From contig OX485809.1 of the NCBI GenBank assembly GCA_950295325.1, positions 5,518,001 through 5,582,000 on the forward strand: DNA of 64,000 nucleotides, given 5' to 3'. The translations under genes were made by a program, and so were the position numbers. Every line of letters starts with the position of its first letter. Within the stretch, counting starts at the first letter, position 1. This document shows positions 1-9,526 of this stretch, piece after piece. This DNA is from Polytrichum commune. Taxonomy: Eukaryota; Streptophyta; Polytrichopsida; Polytrichales; Polytrichaceae. The notes below the pieces were generated by a model. It saw only the letters and a list, made by a program, of their open reading frames with translations. It was not told where the DNA came from and searched no databases.

Positions 1-192
1 AAAATACATGTGCCATGTCAACTGTGACATGCAGCAGTGCATGAGGATGTGTTGGACATGATGTCCCAAATGACATTCTTTCTGAGATATACGCGTCACA
101 TGTGATATTGCAGATGATGGCCATCACACTTTTGCATCACCTTTATATACATGCAAGGGCCATTTCTAACCACAATTTAATGGCACACAACC

Positions 193-1047
193 TTGTGCAG
201 GGAATTTATGGCAGCTAGAGTTTCGCGTTGGAAAGAGAGGAAGGCCTTTCGGAAAATGTGTCGCCGCCGGCATCCAACTTTGGCAGTGCGGTATCCGTTG
301 GAACTACACGATCTTCCTCCCTTTGCAACATGGTTGACGTCGCGTCTGTCACGTCAGCGTTCCTCCGGCGAAGTTGTGGACGTCGATGTTGCGCAATACG
401 CGCAACCTCCCGAGCGATATGCAATCTCACACCAGAAAATGTATGCGTTTGGCATGCACTTCCGAGTACGAGGTGCTGAGGATGGCCTCGTCACGCGCGA
501 TTCATGTGTGGTGGCCTCATTTACACGACAAATACCATGGGGCTTGAGAAATGGGCGATCCATAGAGACAACCGAGGAGTATGTGGGCTACATCGAAGAG
601 ATCTTGGAGCTAGACTACCGAAATCATTGCACCACTGTGCTAGTGTGCGATTGGGTTCGCCCAAGTGCAGATCCTCGATACCCTAACATCACACGGGATC
701 AATATGGTTTCACCGTTGCGAACTTCAACCGCATGGATGGCAAAGTGCACTCAAACTCTTTTGCATTTCCATTGCATTGTCAACAAGTTTTTTTCTCCAA
801 TGACCCGACGAAGCCAGGATGGAAGGTTGTATGTCGCACGGACGTGAGGGGTAGACGTGGGCAACTACAAACCAACCAGACCTTACCGCGCATAATCGAT
901 GTCGGCCACGATGCTGACTTTGTGGGTTTACAACCACAAATTCAAGATGTAGAGCCCACTAGAGAGCCCACAACGGACGGCGGCATGCACATCCCAGCCT
1001 CGTTGGATGTTCGTAGGGAAGAAGAAAACGAAGGAACACAGTATTAG
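193..1047 (+). CDS. CACTA (En/Spm) TNP2-like transposase, C-terminal fragment (DUF4216-like)
   Basis: This is an open frame of 284 codons; the first ATG is at 208, and the frame also extends 5' of it. The middle carries the pattern of the DUF4216 region found at the end of CACTA TNP2 proteins: a segment around MYAFGMHFRVRG where the family has its 'inGyrF' block, then EEYVGYIEEILELDY, then VLVCDWVRP, then QQVFFSND followed by GWKVV. Catalytic parts of the transposase are not present in the window, so this is a 3' piece of an element that begins to the left, or a decayed copy. AG dinucleotides just upstream (near 191-200) could be a splice acceptor. The family assignment rests on motif memory, not on a search. 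Confidence 0.65.
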   Translation: MCREFMAARVSRWKERKAFRKMCRRRHPTLAVRYPLELHDLPPFATWLTSRLSRQRSSGEVVDVDVAQYAQPPERYAISHQKMYAFGMHFRVRGAEDGLVTRDSCVVASFTRQIPWGLRNGRSIETTEEYVGYIEEILELDYRNHCTTVLVCDWVRPSADPRYPNITRDQYGFTVANFNRMDGKVHSNSFAFPLHCQQVFFSNDPTKPGWKVVCRTDVRGRRGQLQTNQTLPRIIDVGHDADFVGLQPQIQDVEPTREPTTDGGMHIPASLDVRREEENEGTQY

Positions 1048-2212
1048 TGGTTACAACCCAAAGCACCTACAGCAACGTCACATCACACATGGCATGCAAT
1101 GTATAAGGTTGCGTCACAAGGGACGCCTTGCTGGAGAGGAACCGACTGTCAAGGCTGATGTCTACTCGGGTGTCCGCGGAGACGTCCTTTGTGTTCAAAC
1201 AGACGGATGGTCATAATTTTCTAGGCACTAAGATTTTCCAGTAGCAGTTGCTCGTCTATATGTGGAATGTGGCCACGAGATCCAACGTGGGCACTCCCAC
1301 GTTTGGCGCATGTATTTTTGGAATTGTGAGAGCAATGAAGTGCCATATTTTGCTTGCAAAAGTCTTCCCTTGATTTCCTTGTGTCTAAATGTACAAATAT
1401 ATAACCTTTGAAATCCTTTGAAATCAAAATCAACATATGACAAACTAAATTATAAACAAGTGAATGAGAAAATATTCCTTTTGTAGCAAAACTTGAAATT
1501 TCATAATTTTTCTATTTTAATCCAAAGGGAATTTTTCCACTTTAATTAATTATTCGGCTAACATGTGTTGAACCAGCTATATATGAACCTACGGTATACA
1601 ATTGTGGTCCCGTATGTCTACCTTATGGCAATTAGAGAATGACTCAACCACCCCCGTGTTTTTTGGCTCATCCGCTACAAATATTTGAACGGAATTCGGG
1701 AGAATAACATGCATGCCAAGAACCATATTGATGCACCGTGAGAAATTTATGTGGCATTCCCTCAAATTTTTGGGAACAAGTTTGTCTTTTATAGCCAACC
1801 ACACATAGTTGAACATTCTCCAACCTTTTTTTCCCGGGCAACACTTTAAGTCTGCCCGCCGCAACTTTATACATGCCGTGGATAGACCTGTGGGGATGAC
1901 GTGGCGTTAGCGGCCTTACAAACGGCCCGACGCAGGACGTCAGCATGTTTTAAATGACATCCACAAGAACATGGCTATCCTTCCTGACATCGCCATGTCT
2001 TGGCCCATGATCTGTCATGTTTCACGCAACATCCAATAAAATCTGCAATTCTGTGGGCATTTATTGCCGAACATAGTGACATCTCGGAAGACATCACTCG
2101 TTTCCCCAAAACGACCCCAAAAACGCGGGTTTCTTATAGTGGGGGAGGGGACTACTATCTCCCTATGACCCTCCCCATACTCGCCCAAGATCCAACCCAT
2201 ATCCCTAGTGGT

Positions 2213-2376
2213 TGGCCGATATCCGCCGATATCCTCAGGGGGACGGTTAATATCCGGGGGTTTACACCTTCAACCCATCATTTATCTGTTAATTCAAAAT
2301 CAAGACCAGTCGATATCCGGTTTCCTCCCTTTATAAATTGGATGCTCATCCGACTACCCTCTTTTATATCCGGTTA
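2213..2376. repeat. Cluster of GATATCCG-type short repeats
   Basis: The octamer-like motif GATATCCG or its close variants (AATATCCGG, TATATCCGG) occurs at about 2217, 2226, 2249, 2312 and 2367, all in the same orientation. CACTA elements typically have arrays of short subterminal repeats that bind the element's own regulator. With a CACTA transposase tail 1.2 kb upstream, this cluster could be the subterminal region of the same element. No CACTA terminus was found beside it. Confidence 0.4.
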
Positions 2377-2954
2377 TTTGCCCATAGCAATAGGTTCATT
2401 TGTAATGAACCATCGGTTATCCTCATTCACTAGAACAATGTATCCTACAAAATGGGGGTGAACAATAATTCTTGTGCATAGTGCCGAGTGTATAACTACA
2501 CCCAAATTTCCAAATTCACCCTGAATGTATGAATACTAAACAAATAAGCTTAATTTGTTCGATGGGTCCATGGAATATAATTGACATATTCTAGGGTCAT
2601 AGAACTGACCCAAATGGCTTAATAATGTTATGAAATCTATGTGGTACAAAAATGTATCTATTATGTCTGGTTCTTTTTTTAAAATAAGTTTTCAAAGGAA
2701 AAAATGAGACATTTTAGTTCAAAGTTTCACACAGGTTTTAAAGGGTCATTTTCATTTTTCTTTCCTTTTTTTCTTGTCAAATAAAAAATTACAAGTAATA
2801 AGATAATATCCAACAATAATTATCCTAAATTTTATCATAATAGCATAAATAGGGGATAATAGCATTAATTCCCACTCACATCATTTTGAGCCTCAACATT
2901 AAGTGTACCCTTAGGATTTGACTGTTGAAGCTAAAATAACTAAACTTAACAAAT

Positions 2955-3400
2955 TTTGAGCATGTATAATTCAATCTCTTGTAAACACATATCTATTTGG
3001 TGTCCGTTCTTATTGCCACACCCAATTGGAAACTACACACCACCTAAATATAGGTCTTTGTTAATTTAAGTGAGAGAATTAGTCTTGCTTACCTTAAGGT
3101 ATGCGTGCCTAGAATTGACATTTTTATTTAATTCCTAAACATGTGATTAATACAAGATGATAGTAATTGAATTCAAATCCATGTTGTTACCATTCTCTTC
3201 ATAATTGGAGCTTGGTTTAACTAGTGTCCTTTTCATAATTAGAGTGATAATTTCTTTCTCCTTGAATGATTGTATATGACCATTGTAGACTAATAATCCT
3301 TAAATAATTAACTTGGAAGTTTGAGCACGTAGTTCAATTTCCTTCAGCAAATATTTTTTTGGTCTTTATTCTTAGATGAACGCAACTACCCCCAAGTATT
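2955..3400 (+). repeat. Two degenerate copies of miniature element family M1
   Basis: Segments at about 2955-3110 and 3183-3400 share word-level similarity with the M1 element described at 49680. Shared words include a GAGCATGTA-type word followed by CAATCTC, TTTGGTGTCCGTTCTT, CACACCACCTAAATATAGG and a CTTACCTTA-like end. They are too decayed to define ends. Confidence 0.4.
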
Positions 3401-3435
3401 TCACTATCTCATAGTTTATGTGATACGTGCGTAAA

Positions 3436-3491
<56 letters not shown>
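3436..3491. repeat. (AT)n(GT)n microsatellite
   Basis: A perfect run of AT dinucleotides passes directly into a run of GT dinucleotides, about 56 bp in all. Confidence 0.95.
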
Positions 3492-3493
<2 letters not shown>

Positions 3494-4317
3494 CTAATCA
3501 TGTGTTAATTCAAAGAATGTCTCTTCTATGTTGTTTGAAATCACTGTACGTGTGATGTTTTACGACACCTTTTATCAACAAGCTTAATAAGCTTTATTTT
3601 GCACTACGTGAATAAAATTGATGCTAAATTATGTTGATTATTTTTCAAAAAAAATCTTGTGCAATCAAAGAGTACCCTATAATAGGTCTCACCCTATTTC
3701 TAATAGGTTCCTAGTGAAGTACCCAAAAACTTCCCACACCACTCTAAAAAAAAGAAAATTCAAATTAATCAATTATTTGAATTAGTCTTGCTTGCTTTGT
3801 CTCAACCTTTAAAGTATAGAGAAATAAAACAGTGGTTGGATATAAATAGGTACACATGAATTCAATATTATTATTATTATTATTTTCTCATCATTTTGGT
3901 AAGACGAGAAACCTTGAATGTAGGAACAAAAATTTGTTTGACGGTTGTTCGGACAAAAAAAAATTAAAAAGGACTTTGTTGACATTAGTGAAGATTGAGG
4001 CAAAATCGGCCAATGTTTTGTTGGCCAAGCTCTTTTATGTTGAGGGGATGTTAAGTATGGGGCCTCTCTCTCTCTATATATATATAAAGCATATTTCTTT
4101 TGTTATAAGACATGCAAATCAAAATGCGGTTGTTATCCCACATGACTTTGTAATGGGTAATAGGGATATATGCAACAATCGGAGAAGTTTACAAGAAGTA
4201 TGCCAAAAAATAATGCAACTCTTATGACATCACATGTAGACAGATAGTATAGGTGAGCATGTAGGAGAGTTGGAGATTTGGAAGTAGAAATCATTTGTCT
4301 TTGGTTTGTCGAATGTA

Positions 4318-4485
4318 AAGGCACCACGGGCCTTGGCTTGGTGGTTAGGGCTCATGGCCCCCAATGAGGAGGTTGTGGGTTCTATTCCCCATGCCGGCGT
4401 GGTGCTCACCACCTTGGTCCACCCAACTATGGTGGGGGGTCCTTGGACCTTGTTGTATGTATGGGTACCTCAGAGCCCTTTGGGG
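4318..4485 (+). mobile_element. tRNA-derived SINE, 5' part
   Basis: The head has the layout of a tRNA gene with internal RNA polymerase III promoter boxes: an A-box-like TGGCTTGGTGG at about 4334 and a B-box-like GGTTCTATTCC at about 4378, roughly 33 bp apart. A non-tRNA body follows. It contains the inverted pair CACCTTGGTCCACC / GGTCCTTGGACC and ends in CCTTTGGGG. The gypsy element described next begins directly after this TGGGG. TGGGG recurs at 14332-14336, so the SINE body may continue from 14337. Confidence 0.6.
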
Positions 4486-4579
4486 TGTCGTGTAAACTAA
4501 GATCGTTAAACACAACAGATCGAGTGTCGTTGTCAACATCAATTAGCAAACTAAAATGTTAAACAACCACCTCTTCAAG
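4486..4579. repeat. Direct repeat A', left of the 3' LTR core
   Basis: This 94-bp segment starts TGTCGTGTAAAC and ends CCACCTCTTCAAG. It is repeated as 107 bp at 5016-5122, on the other side of the same LTR core. The second copy has a 13-bp internal extension. It is absent from both sides of the other LTR core at 13.9-14.3 kb. Confidence 0.85.
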
Positions 4580-4580
4580 A

Positions 4581-5013
4581 TGAGGGTTTCTCTCTCCAAG
4601 CTTAAGAAACTAAAATGTCTCCTTACAAAGCTTAAGAAACTCTAAAATTCACACACAAGAGTCAAGCTATCTCTCACTCCACGAAGGGAGAATCCAAGAG
4701 TGCAAGTGGTGGAGAAAGAATGCAAAGGCTTTACTCATAATCTACTACACCATAGCCATGAGAAAGCAACAACAAGCTCTCTCTCTCTCTCAAAACACAC
4801 TCACAAGACTTGACTTGACAACAATGGCAAGTCAAGAGGCCTTCCTCTCCATACAACCCCAATCCTATGTGGAGTTCATCAATGGAGTGGATGAACAACT
4901 AACTAGGACTCCCAATGGAGTCCGTTACTCGTCCCAACACACATGGACTCCTAATGGAGTCCATTTACTTCTAAATTGACGTAATTTAGCCCCCGATGTC
5001 ACCTCACGTGACA
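4581..5013 (-). repeat. 3' LTR core of the DNMT-bearing gypsy element
   Basis: The segment begins TGAGGG and ends GTGACA on the plus strand, so it is bounded by TG...CA in both directions as expected of an LTR. It matches 13898-14330 at 432 of 433 positions; the only difference I found is T at 4970 versus C at 14287. It contains two 18-bp imperfect palindromes of the form GGACTCC-YAAT-GGAGTCC at 4906-4923 and 4945-4962. An antisense open frame of 73 codons (4758-4979) is intact in both copies but resembles nothing I know. Confidence 0.9.
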
Positions 5014-5015
5014 GA

Positions 5016-5122
5016 TGTCGTGTAAACTAAGATCGTTAAACACAACAGATCGAGTGTCGTTGTCAACATCAATTAGCAAAATAAAATAGCAAACTAAAAT
5101 GCTAAACAACCACCTCTTCAAG
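5016..5122. repeat. Direct repeat A, between 3' LTR core and polypurine tract
   Basis: This is the second copy of the repeat at 4486-4579. It sits directly beside the polypurine tract, so the functional 3' LTR may include it. See the finding on LTR asymmetry. Confidence 0.8.
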
Positions 5123-5133
5123 TGCCCCCACTA
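5121..5133 (-). other. Probable polypurine tract
   Basis: The minus strand reads TAGTGGGGGCACT here, just upstream of the 3' LTR region in the element's sense. This is the usual position and composition of the plus-strand DNA primer of LTR retroelements. Confidence 0.5.
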
Positions 5134-5415
5134 GCAGATAAGGAGCCCCTCCAATCGGCTAGGAACAAACACACACATTGGTAGAGTTGTTGAACATGAT
5201 GAAGTTGTTGCTACATCTATACATATTTAATTGGGTAGTAGTAATCGAAGGAATTAAACTCGTGATTGATAAAGTAATCCAAGAACTGTAGACTGGGTGC
5301 AATGTGAACCCCATCCTTAATCGCCTTCAACAATTAATGTTGAATTCTTGGATAACTCTTTCAATATGGTCTTAATTCCATAAAATTTCCAACCAACTAA
5401 ATAACAACTTCACCA
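5134..5415. other. 3' untranslated region of the DNMT-bearing gypsy element
   Basis: This lies between the end of the integrase/PHD frame and the polypurine tract. I see no coding or structural signal. Confidence 0.5.
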
Positions 5416-7434
5416 CTAAAACATGTGGTAAACATCCACAAAATTCTCAATCATGACCATTAACGGCCACGGAATGAGAGGCTTTCCGACAACGAGGACA
5501 AACCCAATTGCCAGAAGGAAGAGTAAAAAGGGAGGTGTCAAACATGCCATATGCCATCCACGTTGACATTGGTCGCACAATAACATTGTTGCAGCTCCTT
5601 TCTTCTCTCCACAAACATAACAAGGCAGACCCTGTGGTACAATTGCCAACTCGGGATGCACAGAGCCGTCGATGGGAAGGTGACATGGAGCACAATTCTT
5701 TGAATGCTCACGACATTCCCGTCTATGCTTGCCTTCAAGCAATAATATACCACTTGGCAAGACATCTTTTATCCGCAAAATCGTGCGCCCAGCCTTGACA
5801 TCCAATGTCGTAGGCGCCTCCCGTTGCAAGTAAACATAATCCCCCTTGGAAAATCTACGAACCTGAGGTCGATAAGCTCCACTGCGGATCCGGGCATACC
5901 GTAATGTATCACGATGTTGAGCAATATTTAAGTTCTCCATAGCCATAGGCATGGCCTTTTGGAAGAACGTTGCTCGGTCATGAAGACATTGAGCCCAAAC
6001 ATCTGGATCATCCAAGTTTACCACGGGAGCCAATTTCTCTCGCACCGAGCTAGGTAAAATTGGTTCCCGTCCATACAAGAGTTGGTAAGGACTATAGGAT
6101 GCCAAAGATGCTTGCCTGCTGAAACGATAACCCATTGCTATCCATGGTAACATCAAGTCCCAATCGCGATGGTTGCCATGAAGCAATCCATACTTCCGCA
6201 AACCGCGCTTAACTGTCTGAACAACTCGTTCAGCTAAACCATCTACCTCATGGTGATCTCTGGAAGTCGTCCGATGATCAATCAAAGCCTTGGTACACAA
6301 AGCCTCGAAAGATCCAAGGAATTCTCTCCCTTGATCCGTCAACACCTCTGCAGGTGCTCCAAACCGTGCCAAAACTCGATCAAGAAATGCCATAGCCGCC
6401 AATTCTGAGGAATTTTGGGGAAGAGCCACGAGTTCAATCCACTTACTAAAATGCTCCACCATCACAAGCACATACTTGGAACCACGTGGAGTGATAGTAA
6501 GCGGTCCGGCAAAATCCAAAGACCAACGATATCCCAAGCCCATAATAGGTAAAGGCTGAAGTTGAGATGACAAAGTATTAAAACTTGACCTGACCCGGTC
6601 ACATACCTCACACCGAAAAACATAAGTGGCAACCTGTTGATACATACCAGTCCACCAATATTGGTTGCGCAACATAGAGTGCGTCCTTCGCACTCCAAAA
6701 TGTCCAAGCTCCTCGTGCACTTGCCGCACCAAAGAAGCTCTTTGATCTGGCCTTGGAACGATGCGCCTCGTTCCGTTCGGCCACACACGAAATAACAAGC
6801 TGTTTGCCCAAAGAAACCTTGTTATCCGGTGACTAACTCTATCTCGCTCCATAGCAGATAGTCCAAGAGGAAACATCCATTGTTGAAGTTTGTGCAAGAC
6901 CGCCTGGTCTTCCCACACATCACTAACAACGAGATATTTGTCAACCTCCTCATCTTGTTCTTCTACAAGGATCTCAGCAGCCAATCCCGACATCATTGTG
7001 AGATATGTGGCAGCATGCCAACCCGACACTGCCTCACGATCACAATCTCCATGCCACCTGGCTCCAGTTAAATCCTCATCTGAAGGGCTTGGATTGCGAG
7101 ACAATCCGTCAGCATCCAAGTTGGCAATTCCTGCTCGGTGAACAATTTCAAAATCATATTCCTGAAGTAACAATGCCCACCTAGCAAGTTTCCCGGTGAG
7201 CTTATCTAATTCCATAAGCCATTTTAAAGGCTGATGATCAGTCACCAAAGTAAACTTTTGCCCATACAAATAAGGTCGAAAATGTGCAATGGCCCAAACG
7301 GCCGCCAAGGCCTCGCCTTCATAAGAAGAATAATTAGATTCAGCACTATTATTGCTTCTAGATGCATAAGCCACCACATACTCCTTTCCCTCTTCATCTT
7401 TCTGTGTCAATACCGCTCCCAATCCCACTGCACT
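5416..7434 (-). pseudogene. RNase H, integrase and C-terminal PHD finger of the gypsy polyprotein
   Basis: The segment follows an in-frame TGA at 7435-7437. RNase H is seen from GLGAVLTQ through YASRSNNSAE, EALAAVWAI, LVTDHQPLKWL and ANLDADGLSR. Integrase follows, with the H2C2 zinc domain (HEELGHFGVRRTH ... CEVCDRV) and a catalytic core: D in WSLDFAGP, D in VLTDQGREF, and E in a LAERVVQT block where the family usually has the catalytic glutamate. Instead of a chromodomain, the C-terminus carries a PHD finger: CYVC (5611-5622), LLCDQCQRGWHMAC, then CPRC (5489-5500). The last zinc pair is in another frame because one base is missing at about 5527; in that frame the protein would end at 5447. 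PHD fingers typically read histone H3 tails, so a targeting role like that of chromoviral chromodomains is plausible but inferred. Confidence 0.88.
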
Positions 7435-7548
7435 TCAATCCGTGTGCAATTGAAAAGCTCTAGACACATCCGGGCGTCGAAGCACCGGCGCTGAACCGAG
7501 CCTCTGCTTCAATGTATCAAATGCCTGGTGTTGTTCCCGACTCCAATT
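7435..7548 (-). pseudogene. RT-RNase H connection of the gypsy polyprotein, bounded by two stops
   Basis: This 38-codon piece is in frame with both neighbours and encodes the block around WSREQHQAFDTLKQRL and APVLRRPDVSRAF that precedes RNase H in gypsy elements. TAG (7549-7551) ends the preceding piece and TGA (7435-7437) ends this one. The TGA stands where LHTD-W-S would be expected, so TGG to TGA is the likely change. Confidence 0.75.
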
Positions 7549-8357
7549 CTATGGTTGGTCTTTCTCTGTGAGAATGGTAAGAGGTTTGGCAATCAAACTA
7601 AAATTTTTGACAAACCTCCTATAATAATTTGCCAATCCTAGAAATGCACGAAGCCGTGGTACATCACTAGGTGCGGGAATTTTGTGCAAAGCATCCACCT
7701 TCGCCTGTTGCACACCAAGACCGCCAGGAACAATCATGTGGCCTAAATAGGACAATTGATCATGGAAAAACTTACATTTTCCATGATGTAAACAGAGTCC
7801 CCACCGTTGAAGTCGTTCAAATACCGCTTGTAAATGTCTCACATGATCCTCTGGACTATTACTAAAGATGATAACATCATCAATGTAACATCTAGCAAAC
7901 GGCAAACCAGCCAATAATTGGTCCATCACCCGCTGAAATTCAGCTGGTGCATTCTTGAGACCAAATGGCAGAAATTTCCAATGATAAAGTTGATCCTTGC
8001 CATCTTTATCAATTCCCCAAAATGCGGTCTTCACCCGATCACCCAACAACAAAGGTAATTGGTGATAACCAGACCTCAAATCCAAAGTGCTAAAGATTCT
8101 AGAAAATCCTAGTGCATCAAACAACTCCTCCGGCATCGGCATTGGATATCGATCCGACTTGGTCTTGCGGTTCACTGGACAATAATCACCACACATCCGT
8201 TTTTCCGTCCAGTTGCCAAAGATATCCTTCTTTGACGGCATAACCGTGGCACAAGCATACTCTCCATTGGAGAGTTCAATCAATTCCGCTGCCAATAACT
8301 CTTGACATCGAGTTTGAACACCCAACCTTTCAGAGGTACTAAGTCTGTACGGCCTGT
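7549..8357 (-). pseudogene. Reverse transcriptase core of the gypsy polyprotein
   Basis: Canonical gypsy reverse-transcriptase blocks run in order: RMCGDYCPVNRKT, FSTLDLRSGYHQL, KTAFWG, FLPFGLKNAPAEFQRVMD, the catalytic YIDDVIIFS (7860-7890 region), and FLGLANYYRRFVKNFS. The catalytic aspartates are intact. The frame is entered from the upstream piece by a one-base shift at about 8357 and leaves at the TAG at 7549-7551. Confidence 0.92.
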
Positions 8358-8590
8358 CTAAAAATAGGGTGGTCGTCCTCGAGTTGAATACGAACAGGTT
8401 TACCTTTATATCCTTCAAGATCATGAAGACTAAAGGCAAAACAATTACGGTAAGAGCGAATAAATGCCCGTACCTTTCGTGCTTCGGCACTAGTAAGCTT
8501 TGGCCCCACTTCAATTGGCCAATCGTCAAACTCCGTGGTTTCCTTCTTCATAGAAGGATTGCCACTTGGTGCCAGCACAGCCTGTGATTG
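8358..8590 (-). pseudogene. Reverse transcriptase N-terminal region of the gypsy polyprotein
   Basis: This is in frame with the methyltransferase piece upstream but separated from it by TAG at 8591-8593. It encodes the lead-in to the RT domain (EARKVRAFIRSYRNCFAF, then the DLEGYKGKPVRI and DDHPIFR blocks). The frame then runs to a stop at 8339, because one extra base puts the following PYRLST block in another frame. Confidence 0.8.
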
Positions 8591-9526
8591 CTAGTCCGTG
8601 GAGAGGGCAACACCTTTGCCCCCATCATCTGCACTTGAATCCAAATGCGTATCCTCTCCACTACAATCAGTTTGTGTAGCTAAATAGCTACCCACATATG
8701 AAGTATCACCAAGAAATAGAAGTGGAAACATTTTATGGGCCTCCAACTTCCCAAACTCTTGGGCCAAAGCCGAAAAAACACGTTGGGCTCGAAGCTCTTC
8801 CGCAACATGAAGTTTTAAAGAAAATAATCCCTCGGTGTCATTGACCTCAATGTGATCCTGGGATTGTGGCTCCATTGCCCCCTGACCATTGTTCTCTACC
8901 CTCAGAGTAAGCAATTGGTCATCCATACGTTGTTGAGCAGCAAGACAAATTCCAATTATCCACACAATGCTATTAAGATCCATAGCTTGCCCCAATAGGA
9001 AACGTCTCTGACCTTCCTGAAGCCCGTGAGCAGCCGTGGTGCATGTAGGAAAACCCATGGCGCATTCCCGCTCATCTGTCATAGGCTCCTTATAAGTTTG
9101 GAATTTTGAATCCCAAACCATGCCAGGTCCACGAGATCGAAATGCAAAAGACTGTGGATATGTCACAAAAGTAGGTAGTGCACCTCTCGGAATTCCCACC
9201 TTGTTAATTAATGCAAATGGCAAGGTGTCACCCTTGGTAACTGCTAAGGAAACACGATGATCATCTAAAATGTCATCCACCTTGCGATCCATAAGGCGGG
9301 GAATGCGGGCAATCGCCGCTGAAAGCACCCGAGGTGATACCAAGTTGGTCCAAAACCAACGAGGCCGATGAGCAAATGATCCCAAAGATGCAGTATCCAG
9401 AAATGTTGGAATACCCAGAATTTGGTTAATGTACTCACCACCCTTCACCACTTTGTGCCGGGTATCACCCAATAATGGTACATTTTCGAAAATGTACCTT
9501 GGCGGAGTTGATTGGTGGGTAAACCA
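8591..9526 (-). pseudogene. C-terminal half of a C5-cytosine DNA methyltransferase plus linker, gypsy polyprotein
   Basis: This continues in the same frame as the next piece, after a single TGA at 9527-9529. Just after that stop comes PPRYIFENVPLL, which carries the ENV of methyltransferase motif VI. Next are HRPRWFWTNL (motif VIII region, as in DNMT3 and DRM enzymes), TYPQSFAFRSRG, ERECAMGFPT (motif IX region) and RRFLLGQAMDLNSIVW (motif X region). From about residue 175 onward a linker without recognised domains leads to the RT. The motif order and the short target-recognition region resemble DNMT3/DRM-type de novo enzymes more than DNMT1 or CMT, but only a phylogeny would decide. Confidence 0.85.

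Larger units (their letters stand above)
1048..4317. other. Gene-free stretch, probably decayed transposon DNA
   Basis: No open frame here looks like a protein. The left part probably belongs to the CACTA element whose transposase tail lies upstream. It holds a cluster of a short GATATCCG motif, two degenerate copies of the window's commonest miniature element, and an (AT)n(GT)n microsatellite, all listed separately. The rest is AT-rich and unremarkable. Confidence 0.6.

Noticed and set aside
2000-2461. 153-codon open frame on the plus strand
   Set aside because: The composition follows the short GATATCCG repeats and it resembles no protein; likely chance in decayed transposon DNA.
4758-4979. 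73-codon frame identical in both LTR cores, antisense to the element
   Set aside because: It is identical only because the LTRs are copies of each other; there is no recognised domain and the sequence is low-complexity at its start.
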